Assembly: GCA_024734555.1 (NCBI GenBank)
Contig: JANPWX010019252.1
Span: forward strand, 62,001-126,000
Reading direction: 5' to 3'
Length of the DNA: 64,000 bases
Origin: Trochalopteron elliotii
Lineage: Eukaryota; Chordata; Aves; Passeriformes; Leiothrichidae
The first letter of the stretch is position 1; each line of letters starts with the position of its first letter. The translations under genes were made by a program, and so were the position numbers. The notes beneath the pieces were generated by a model. It worked only from the letters and a program-made list of their open reading frames with translations, was not told the origin of the DNA and did no database searches. Below are positions 1 to 16,079 of this stretch, piece after piece.

Positions 1-756
1 TCAAGTGAGGAAATCTAGCATGGTCTTTTCTGGCGATCATAGAATCATGAATTATAGAATGGTTTGGGATAAAAGGGACCTTAGAGACCGTCTCTTTCCA
101 CCAGGGACACCTTCCACCCCAGGTTGCTCCCAGCCCTGTCCAGCCTGGCCTTGGACACTTCCAGGTATGGGGCAGCCACAGCTTCTCTGGGAAACCTGTG
201 CCAGGGCCTCACCATCCTCAGCATAAAGATTTTTTTCCCAATATCTAATCTAAATCTCTCTCTTTCAGTTTGAAGCCTTTCTCTCTTGTCCTGTCACTCC
301 CTGCTCTTGTAAACAGTCCCTTTCCAACTTTCTTGAAGACTCCCTTCAGATACTGGACGATCTTTTCCAAGATAAACCTTTTCCTTTAAAGAGCAGAGAG
401 GCAATGTCTTGTTTGTCTCATCCACTCTTTCTTATCTGCTTTTTTAGTGAATTTGGGAAGTCACTACCTTCTCACTGGAGGAGTGCATAACTAACGTTGA
501 GAGTGTGCACGAAGTGGCAGAGTTCTGCCAAATCCAGCGCTAAGTTAATTGAGTCTTTACAAGGAGGGGTGGGTACCCAGAAGTCTGGAAAATTGAGTGA
601 AATCCTAATTCAGAGTAAGTGTGTGATATTCCAGAAAACTGAGGTTTCTTACTCTGAAAAACTTCAATGTAAACTTGATTTAGATAATGGTTATGCTTGC
701 TGGTCTGAAATAATAAAAAGCATTTGCTCTGAAACCTGTCTGTCTTGCTTCAACAG
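1..756 (+). other. SMAD2: SMAD2 intron (3' portion) before the linker exon
   Basis: This is intron sequence upstream of the first exon in the window. It ends in a CAG acceptor at 754-756 after a pyrimidine-rich stretch. Its first ~360 bases hold an antisense CR1 fragment. The rest is unique-looking AT-rich sequence in which I see no exon. The earlier SMAD2 exons (MH1 domain and most of the linker) must lie upstream of the window. Confidence 0.85.
36..360 (-). mobile_element. CR1 LINE 3' fragment
   Basis: Read on the minus strand this matches the CR1 3' end. The degraded terminal octamer repeat is near 36-60, followed by the block meaning 'accttccactatcccaggttgctcc' in antisense form (here 'caccttccaccccaggttgc') and the 'tccagcctggccttggacac' block. 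The upstream limit near 360 is approximate because the match fades. It sits in a SMAD2 intron, antisense to the gene. Confidence 0.85.
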
Positions 757-810
757 GATCTCCAGCAGAGCTGTCTCCTAGTACTCTCTCTCCAGTTAAT
801 CATAGCCTGG
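757..810 (+). CDS. SMAD2: SMAD2 linker exon with Ser-Pro phosphosites (residues 244-262)
   Basis: This 54-nt exon has an acceptor CAG at 754-756 and a donor GTAAGC at 811. It begins with the last two bases of a Gly codon (Gly244), encodes SPAELSPSTLSPVNHSL, and ends with the first base of the Asp262 codon, which completes across the junction to the exon at 1861. The three Ser-Pro pairs fall exactly on Ser245, Ser250 and Ser255 of human SMAD2. These are the known linker sites phosphorylated by proline-directed kinases (ERK, CDK, GSK3 families), which tune nuclear accumulation and turnover. The exon is far too short to stand out as an open frame. It is called from splice sites, phase and exact family match. 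It belongs to a TGF-beta/activin/Nodal receptor-regulated SMAD. Confidence 0.96.
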
Positions 811-8828
<8,018 letters not shown>

Positions 8829-8945
8829 AACTCTCCTCTCTCACCCAGTGGGCTAAAAAACCCAGTCCAGTCAACAGACTTCATATAACAGCTCGTCTGT
8901 CGTAGTATTTGTGTGTGGTCCCCATGAACTGTTTACTATCTAAAA

Positions 8946-9029
8946 AGGTTTTTTTTTTAAAAAGGAAGGAAAAAAAAAAAAAAGAAAAAAAGAGAAAAAG
9001 AAAAACAAAAGAAAAAAATGAAAAAAACA
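8946..9029 (+). repeat. A-rich low-complexity tract in the SMAD2 3' UTR
   Basis: A T-run at about 8949-8958 is followed by an A/G-only tract of long A runs broken by single G or C, ending at 'gaaaaaaatgaaaaaaacag'. It lies about 120 bases after the stop codon. It looks like expanded simple sequence and not a retroposon tail. Confidence 0.85.
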
Positions 9030-9053
9030 GCACTTGAGGTCTCATCAGTTAAA

Positions 9054-9060
9054 GCACCTT
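9054..9060 (+). promoter_or_regulatory. Candidate miR-18a seed site in the SMAD2 3' UTR
   Basis: GCACCTT is the 7-mer complement of the miR-18a seed, within a block that appears conserved with the mammalian UTR. SMAD2 is a reported miR-18a target in mammals. The site is seen directly; its function in this species is inference. Confidence 0.5.
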
Positions 9061-10697
9061 GTGGATTCTGTTTCCTATACTCTGATGCTAGATGAAAATT
9101 TAGTGTATAGAAAAGCCTTCTTCAGAAAGAAGGGACAGTTCTAAAGACTCTTTAATGGTGTTTTTTATTGGGTATATAATTGAGTGTCCTAATGGTTATC
9201 AATAACATGAATAGCTAAGTATATATAATGTACCATGATCTCAAATATCACAGTATCGTGCTGTTCTGCATTTTAGTTCCCATAAATAGTCATTTTGGTT
9301 TTTTGACTGGGGCAAGTATCTCATGAAAGTCCAAGACTTTGCTCCCTTATTCTTTTATATTTCTTTTTATATAAGCAGGTTTGCAAGTTGTCCTAAACAT
9401 GAAAAGACTTTCCTTTATAGAAAAGATGAATTTTTTGCTGCGTTCTTAAAGAGAAAGTCCCTCCATTGGAAGGGAAAGAAATGTCTTGAGATTCATCTGT
9501 GAAGTCTTAAGACAGTTTATATACTTAATGGGGCCTAAAATGAATTCATAATATAAATTCCAAGTGTCCATCACACTAGCAGTCTACTTTTTGCTACCCG
9601 TATGAGTTGTTGCATCTGTTGCCAGCACCATTGCTGGCAGTGCTGTTATTTGGGACTTTTTTTGTACCTTGGATCAATGAAATGAGTGGTTTTTCTCATG
9701 GACTGAGAATTTACCATGGCTTTGGATATTGGATTAAGTGCACAAGGTTATTGGCTTACCCCTTACATCTGTATTTTTTTTTTCATTGAATAAGTCTTAC
9801 CCTTTATAATCTGTATTTTTTTTCATTTTTTCATATGTCACTAAAAATAATAGGGTTTAGTTTTTTGGAGCTGTACACCTTGAAAAAATCATTTCCCGGG
9901 GGTAAGCTAGACTTTCTTTTTGTTTAGGTTTTAAATAGATGCAGCTTCTTAACATATTTCAGTAACAGAATTTAAATTTCTTATCTGAGTTGCTTTTATA
10001 GTTTACTTACACACCAGATCATATGCATTCATTATGTCATAATGGGCCTTGTTATTAAAAGTAGTTGCTTCTGCAAAACCTCTAGAATAGTGGTTGCTGA
10101 GGTATGACCAGCAAAGGAGGACTTTCAAGTTCTTCATGACAGTGCATGTTATTGTGAACCCTTGGACACTACAGCTGCACCATATTAAAAATATTCTGAA
10201 ATATATTCTACAAATAAGTCTGGGTTGGGGCTGGGTTGGGAAACTGTATAGAAGGGTTATTCTGACTTGAAAAATACACATCTTACTAACAATCTTGTGA
10301 TCTAGCTGTCTGTCATTCTTTTGTTATTGTGGCAGTAGCAGGATTGCCTTTGTCTGTTTTTTTCCATTGTTTCATCAATTACACTAGTTCTGTACTTTGT
10401 AAGTACAGCTAGTGATAACTTAGCTTTGAGAACAAAAATGTGGCCAGTGTTACAGCTTTTAATCACTTGACTGAATTGATGATAGTGATATGGATATTTT
10501 TATGCCATAATGACTAGGGCATAGAAGCAATACCAAAAATCAAGCCTTGAGAAAAATGGGCCAGACACCTTTCAAAAATTGGCAAAGCAGTTACCAGTTT
10601 GTGCTAGTTTTACCAGTAGACTAATGTATTGGTAGAACTTGTGAACCTAAGAGATAAGCTTCATGCGTGTTGCATTTGCCTAATATGTGAATACACT

Positions 10698-10703
10698 AAT
10701 AAA
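10698..10703 (+). terminator. Candidate SMAD2 polyadenylation signal
   Basis: A canonical AATAAA is followed within 20-70 bases by G/T- and T-rich sequence (tggctgtttgggttttttt, then a long T-run at about 10757-10774), the layout expected of a cleavage site near 10720. It is the first exact AATAAA I found after the stop codon. More distal sites may also be used. Confidence 0.55.
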
Positions 10704-10725
10704 AGTTTTAATTCTCACGATGGCT

Positions 10726-12939
10726 GTTTGGGTTTTTTTTAATTAATTGCTGTCTGTTTTTTTTTTTTTTTTTGAAGGTTAGGAGTTACACTAATCCACC
10801 CAGTTAAAGTGTCCTGCATGTGGTGGGTGGAAGGGTAGAGTTTAGATCTTAATATCACTTTCCATGCAGCTGTTGTGGAGGTTCTGTCTGTGTGTGTTTG
10901 GTGTTACAGACTCCTACTCCCGATGGAGTTTATTAAAGCAGTTGTTTTTCCCTGCCACAATCAAATTGCATCCTACTATCTCAGGTGTTTACTTTCACCT
11001 GTGAAACAGATAAGAGCAACTTGTCTGGGTCAGACTCACATTTTTGAGCAGGTTGCAGCCTGACTTAGTTGGGAGGCCTAATTCTGTGATCTCCTTGCTG
11101 TGGGTTTCTGATTGTGCCTTTCACCTGTTGGCAGTGTTAGTTGCTGTGCCCTGAACACTGTAGTAACCTTGACTCTGCCTCTTCTTGGGGTGGAGAGTGC
11201 CCAGGACCCTGCAGAAATGCCTGTGGTGCTGCCTGGGTGCAGGACCCCTCTGGTCTGTTTTGAAATCACTGTTTCCTGACTTCTGCTAGTACCACCAAAA
11301 TGTTCTCCTGCCACTGCTGTTCCATCCACAGCTTAGAGGCACAAGGGAACTTATCTGTAATGTTTGCTTGTCTGTGTTTCATTTTAAATGCCTTTGGCAG
11401 TTCTTGACTAACTTTAACCTACCCCTCTTTCTTAATCCAGTGCCTTTCTGACTTACCCCACTGCTCTTCTGCTCTTCTTCAAAATCATGCAGATGACCCC
11501 AGCATCTTAATGCACAATGCCTCTGGTAAATAAGGAATGTGACTTCCTCCCTCTCCTCTTCTGCCAGTCAGAGTACTGATGTCCGAAATACAAATTTTAA
11601 AAAGTGAATTATTTTTTTCAATGAAGCTATTTTGCAAAATAAAACACCTAGCAAACAGGGAGTACTCAAATGGAGATGCTTCCAGTAAAGTATGGGAGGC
11701 CAGCTGCTTACCTGTATCATAGACCTGGAAAACTTCTGTACAAACTTTGTGTAGCGTTGATTTTTAATTCCATTAGCTGAGGTTCTGATCTCTCTTGTCA
11801 CTAGCCCTGCCTGAGCTTCATTTTCATAGTATTTCTGAAGCCAAGTAATCAAACACCAGGTGGTTGATGTAAACATACAAGCCTAAAAATGATTTTTGAG
11901 TTGCCTTTTGGCAGCTTGGAGTCAACAGAGTTGACTTTTCAGAGCCCTTCCTCCAAAGAAAAACCTGGTTTCATTTATAAGTTGTCTCAGGTCTGAGGGT
12001 TTGAGAACCATGTCGAATGCCTGGACTTCTGCAGCTTTAAACTGTGAGAATTGGTAGTAGAGTGTCATCATCTCTGCATGTTTCCTTCTTTTTTTGCACA
12101 TGGCTCCTTTCTAATTGGCGAGATCCCTGCAATAGGCATTCTCTACTCGTATTTCAGCATTTTGTGTGGAGTCCTTTGATTTCAGGTGGTGTTATACAAA
12201 TCTGGAACACTGTGAGACCTCTTGTTTTTATTCAGGATGTTGTGTTTAACCAGATCTTAGCCTCCTTGAGACCAGTTGTAGGCAAGGAGAGTAAATAATT
12301 TAACTTTGAACTCCATATAAAATTGACAGAGAGAGGTAAAATCTGAATTTGGCTGTGTGGTAGCATAGACTTGTTGGCTGAGGAGCCTGTTTTAAGTGCA
12401 TAAGGTAAATATAAATATCTGCCTTAAGAGGTTCTCCAATGCTATCAAAGTTGTCAGCTAAGATATTTAAGAATTGTAGGTTTCAACTAGTTAGCACACA
12501 GCTAGAAATCACAACTACTATACTTCATCAAGCTCTTTGTTTTCATGTGTCCAACTTTTTTCATGTCGAAGTGGGAGGGTGTGAAGTTTGGGGGTTTGAT
12601 AATCATCTACAGCTCTGAATAGCTGGCACAATGAACTGTGTTTGTTTTAGCCTTGAAACTTGTCACACTTCATTGTGGTTACAGGTTTTTTTTTTTTTTT
12701 TTTTTTTTTTTAGCATTGCAAGCTGAAATTTTACTGCAGCTGGGTTTTGAGTTAAAACATTGTGAAATACAGGATTTTGCTATACTCGGCCCACACAGTG
12801 TTTTACTTGACTATGAAGCACTGTTCTTTTTACCAAAACAAGTTTGGCTAACCTAATTTTGGAGATGCTGGAGCTTCAGTGCTAGCTCTGAAGCATCAGT
12901 GAGGTACTGTCTTTGTTAAAAAAAAAAAATAAAAATAGC
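10726..12939. other. Noncoding sequence between SMAD2 and the retrovirus
   Basis: I see no gene here. The stretch holds a T-run at about 10757-10774, a 26-nt T-run at 12686-12711 and an A-run at 12919-12930. It could be distal SMAD2 3' UTR or intergenic DNA; the sequence alone does not decide. Confidence 0.6.
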
Positions 12940-12964
12940 AAATAACATGCCAGCTGCATTAGCA

Positions 12965-13110
12965 ATCGCTTCTGGAAGGAAGAGAGGAAGTTCCACCAGA
13001 GTCAAATCCTGTGATCCCCCTGTCATGCCAGCAATAGAAACAGATTCTGCCCCCACATGTCTTGATAGGATTTGTGTGCACGGTGCACCAGTGTCCACCA
13101 AGGCCTCATA
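12965..13110 (-). pseudogene. Retroviral protease remnant
   Basis: The minus-strand frame reads VDTGAPCTQI near its start, carrying the aspartic-protease active-site signature Asp-Thr-Gly-Ala. It is followed some 20 residues later by a Gly-Met-Thr-Gly-Gly-Ser-Gln segment typical of retroviral proteases of this kind. Just upstream the frame changes, and downstream the similarity ends after the LPLFLPE segment. The second half, including the flap and the C-terminal Gly-Arg/Asp region, is absent, so it is a dead fragment. Confidence 0.7.
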
Positions 13111-13209
13111 TTTTTGTGGTTTTAATGTGCCAGGTCAACAAATCCAGACAGTCCAAAAATCACAGTTTTCCCTAACCTCTACCTGGCTAGAGGCAGGGCC
13201 CCTCTAAGC

Positions 13210-13652
13210 CTGGTTATCCTTCTTTTCTTGGGCACATGTCTTGGAGATTCCTTCAAGGACATCAGACCATGTCATCGTCATCGTCATACCTGGCAGTTCT
13301 GCTACGGGCAACTGGAGCTGCTTCCCTTTTGGTAGAACTTCCTCTCTTCCTGCTGTGGCTCAGCTTGTGGGATGTACCTTCTCTCCCTATCTGGGAGACA
13401 TCTGTGTTTGGTGCCAGAACCTCTGATCTGTATTGCTGAGATGTGGAGAAAACCCTCTTTAATCTCCTCTCTGAGTTTTCTTGTGATTCTCCTCCATCTT
13501 ACCTTCTAATTGCTGCACGTGTTGTTCCATGCACGGGATATGCTCAGAGCTTCTTTGCCATATCCAGCATGGTCTCCTCTGGGTCATCCCACTGCATTAT
13601 TGATAAAGCAGAAGAGTTTTCTTGTGCCCCAAATCATACAAGTCTTCACCAC
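13210..13652 (-). pseudogene. Degraded gag C-terminal region
   Basis: This minus-strand continuation of the gag-like frame is interrupted by several stops, including one at about 13652. I see no intact Cys-Cys-His-Cys zinc knuckle, so a nucleocapsid domain cannot be confirmed. It is placed between the capsid-like block and the protease remnant by position only. Confidence 0.5.
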
Positions 13653-13653
13653 A

Positions 13654-13980
13654 TTATTGGTTACCAAGTCTGGATTCCAGAGGACCTGTTGGGTCAATCT
13701 CTGCCACTGCCATTTCTCTCAAGCATTGAATCCTTTGTTCTGTGGTCTTCCACTGGGTTTGCTGCATATAGGGATCATCTACACACAGATATCTTTGTGC
13801 CACATTTCCCAGGATCCGTTCCCAGAGACTGTGAGGGTCAGCCCCCCTCATCATTCCTTGGTGGATAACCAGATCATGTGACAGGGATCCCAAATGCCTC
13901 ATTTCAGTGCCATCCAGCATTGTAGCTTCACCTGCAGCATCCCAACGATGGACTAACCAACTAATTATCCCACTGACCAA
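13654..13980 (-). pseudogene. Retroviral gag capsid-like fragment
   Basis: A 108-codon minus-strand open segment with a Trp-rich, helix-rich composition. It includes an SLWERIL motif and a Trp-Asp pair near its N-terminus, resembling the capsid region of bird endogenous gag proteins. It ends at a stop near 13652, and the frame upstream continues in another phase. It has no start codon of its own that makes sense, since gag would begin much earlier. Confidence 0.65.
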
Positions 13981-13989
13981 CTAACCAGG

Positions 13990-14097
13990 TCATCGAGTGT
14001 AATCCTTTCTTAGCCCACCAAGGTTCTTGGGGGAAAAGGACTCAATGGTGACTTCTGATCTTGTGCCAGTTGCTGGCCATGAGGGCCCTTCCCCCAC

Positions 14098-14144
<47 letters not shown>

Positions 14145-14434
14145 CTGGCTGATTGGTTTTGGTTTTGTGTTTCATGCCTCTCATGGTAGGAGCAACAACC
14201 ATTGGTTTAGGCTCACTCTCTGGTTTAGCTGCTTGGCTGAGGCTCACTGTCTGGTTTAACTGCAGCCTGAGTGACTGGGGTAGCTGCTGATTTATCCCCC
14301 TGCCCCCCTGCCTCCGTCTGCTGCCCTACAGTATCTAGCAGTGTGCAAGAATTATATGCCAGGGCCCAGATTATGGCAATGAGGTTTTTCTCATTGCAAT
14401 CATCATGGCACTTCTCTTCCAGGTATTTTCCCAC
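13990..14434 (-). pseudogene. Gag matrix-to-capsid spacer, frameshifted
   Basis: Two overlapping minus-strand open segments (14225-14434 and 13990-14247) together form the middle of gag. First comes a helix-like matrix end, then an acidic and proline-containing spacer. The spacer contains ten consecutive Asp codons followed by five Gly codons, produced by the trinucleotide repeat at about 14100-14143. The switch between segments near 14230-14240 marks a frameshift. Confidence 0.55.
14100..14143. repeat. (CCA)n(TCA)n trinucleotide repeat
   Basis: About five CCA-type units are followed by about ten TCA units. On the minus strand these read as (GAT)n(GGT)n, giving the poly-Asp/poly-Gly run in the gag remnant. 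The uniformity suggests microsatellite expansion after, or independent of, retroviral function. Confidence 0.9.
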
Positions 14435-14484
14435 CTCAGCTGGGTTCTACATTTGTTCATGGGGAAATTCCCAGTCTTATTGGA

Positions 14485-14871
14485 TCAGAAGATTTCCATC
14501 AGGGTTCGGCCCATTCTCTCCCATTCCCCACACCACTCAGGATTTTCCACAGCTGGGTCCATGTCTGGGTCAGGGGTCTCCTCAGCCCCTCTGGACATCT
14601 CAGCCCTCATTCTAGAGAAGCTGCAGACCATATAGAGTAAGCCTACCAAATAAAATACCAGGAAGGTGGTAACCCTGGCATCCAGGGAAAACTGAGCATT
14701 CTGAAAAGGTGACATAACATTTAAAGGAGAGGAAGGAAAGGAAAAGCTGGGAAGCCTCACCCCCTGCTCTAACAAACTGGGTGCAATTAAAAATAAACCC
14801 CCAAAACATTCTACTGGAACTAGAACACAAAGAAGGGTGGAGAAACAACGAACCATACATATTTCAAACAA
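14485..14871 (-). pseudogene. Gag N-terminal region and leader
   Basis: This open segment ends at 14485. The likely original gag start is an internal Met near 14615 (MRAEMSRG), after which acidic sequence PDPDMDPAVENPEWCGEW leads into the matrix-like part. The hydrophobic stretch before that Met (TTFLVFYLVGLLYMVCSF) is more likely translated leader than a real membrane segment. A stop at the end breaks the link to the next gag piece. Confidence 0.45.
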
Positions 14872-15186
14872 ACCCCAGTACCTTTGTTAACTCCCTATAA
14901 ATCATTGTGACCACACCCAGCAAAATAGCAACCCAAATCCATGCCCCTCTACTATAAAAGCTACGTGCCAGGAACAATACTGGAGCTATCTGTGGATAGA
15001 AAAACAAACTTAGGGATCAGAAAGGTATTAACACCTCAAACAAGCCTAGGGACCAGAGAAACATCAAGGCCTCCACCCAGAGAGACATTATAAACTCAAG
15101 CAACCTGGTGGGTACTGAGTGCTTAATCCCAATACAAAGTAAGTGAAACCAAAATGCAATCAGTACAGGTTTTTTCCACTTTTTGA

Positions 15187-15204
15187 GCCCTGAGTTGGGT
15201 GCCA
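15187..15204 (-). other. Retroviral primer-binding site
   Basis: On the minus strand this reads TGGCACCCAACTCAGGGC, starting three bases after the LTR's terminal CA. It has the TGG start and length of a tRNA 3'-end complement and is closest to lysine-tRNA-type sites, though the match is imperfect and the tRNA assignment is unsure. It fixes the orientation and the 5' end of the internal region. Confidence 0.7.
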
Positions 15205-15207
15205 AAA

Positions 15208-15650
15208 TGTTTGTCCTGGTTTGGGACAGATTTGGAAAGAAACTTCCCAAAGGGGTCTGCTCTGGAAAACAAATTCCAGCAGCCCCTCCCCCAACTGGTT
15301 TGGGAGAAAAATCTCCTTGGAGAAAAGTGGAAAAAACCTGTTTATTTCGCAAGCACAGTACTCATAAACATTAAAAAAAAAAAAAAGAATAATGTTAAAC
15401 AATGAAACCTCTTGTTGCTCTGAAGAGATGGCAAATTCAGAGAGTCCTTCTGTGGCTCAGTCTCTCTGGGGCTCAGCCTGGCATCCAGGCCTGGTGTGCA
15501 GCCTGGGAGGAAGGGCCTGGTGATTGTCCTGGTGTCCCAGAGCAGAGGAAAACTGAACAGTCCTGGGAAAACTTTTCTTGCCTTGGCTAACGAGGAAAAC
15601 CAGTGAAAAATGCAAAGAAAAACTCCTGGTCATTCTCTTATTCTGCTGCA
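15208..15650 (-). mobile_element. 5' LTR of the minus-strand endogenous retrovirus
   Basis: The LTR's 3' end on the minus strand is GGACAAACA (TGTTTGTCC at 15208 on the + strand), directly before the primer-binding site. A minus-strand AATAAA lies at 15341-15346, about 135 bases from that end, a sensible distance for an R/U5 polyadenylation signal. An A-run (about 15370-15384) lies inside. The upstream boundary near 15650 is a guess because no clean inverted end is visible and another LTR begins 11 bases further on. Confidence 0.65.
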
Positions 15651-15660
15651 AGCTCAGAGG

Positions 15661-16079
15661 TGATGCCTTGGAAGGCTGACCTGGAACAGAGACTGGACAG
15701 AGCTAGAGAATAAAGTAGGGATTTATTGAAAGGCCTTTAGGATACACCTTGGGCAGGACAGGAGCCTGACCAGGGCTACACCCAAGGTGGACCCAAAATG
15801 GTCACAAAATGGACAAACGGTCACAAGGTCTCACACTTTTGTAAATTTTGGTCCATTTGCATATTGGGGTTTAATTGTCCAATTACAGCCTCAGGTTGTG
15901 AAGTCCCATACCTCTTTTCTCTCTTCCGTCCACCATTGTTTATACTTTTGGGCCTGAAAACTTGTAACAGTTGTCCTTGGTCTTCAGTGGCAAAAGGATT
16001 TCTTTTTGTCTCCCTACCCTGTGAAGAGAGCTGACTAACCCTTAATATGAGCCTCAGAACTGCACCCCTAGGCAGCACA
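15661..16079 (-). mobile_element. Second retroviral LTR, likely solo
   Basis: On the minus strand this runs from TGTGCTGCC to GGCATCA, giving short inverted ends of the TG...CA type over 419 bases. A minus-strand AATAAA (in 'ttcaataaatccc', about 15728) sits close to its 3' end, as in an LTR R region. No primer-binding site follows it, so it is a solo or truncated element, not the LTR of the neighbouring gag-pro block. No convincing target-site duplication was seen. An alternative is that both LTR-like pieces belong to one longer composite LTR. Confidence 0.6.

Larger units (their letters stand above)
8829..10725 (+). other. SMAD2: SMAD2 3' UTR (minimum extent)
   Basis: Sequence after the stop codon includes stretches I recall as conserved in mammalian SMAD2 3' UTRs. 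Examples are the segment around 9028-9080 (cagcacttgaggtctcatca, then the GCACCTTGTGG block) and the segment around 10040-10110 (aatgggcctt, cttctgcaaaacctctagaa). I therefore draw the UTR at least to the polyadenylation signal at 10698. Mammalian SMAD2 has a much longer 3' UTR, so longer forms are possible. The retroviral insertion at 12.9-16.1 kb would sit downstream of, or inside, any such form. Confidence 0.7.
12940..15186 (-). mobile_element. Degraded endogenous retrovirus, gag-pro internal region
   Basis: Read on the minus strand from the primer-binding site at 15187-15204 downwards, this holds a leader, a gag-like region (about 14870 to 13210) and a protease-like remnant (about 13110 to 12965). 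Frames are broken by stops and shifts throughout, so nothing is translatable as a whole. Similarity stops abruptly near 12940 in an A/T-rich stretch. Polymerase, envelope and a 3' LTR are missing, so the provirus is 3'-truncated. Family assignment is tentative: it resembles the gag-pro of bird elements I have seen annotated only as ERV or ENS-1-like. Confidence 0.8.

Noticed and set aside
13443..13881. Two + strand open frames of 123-141 codons
   Set aside because: They are shadows opposite the minus-strand gag remnant.
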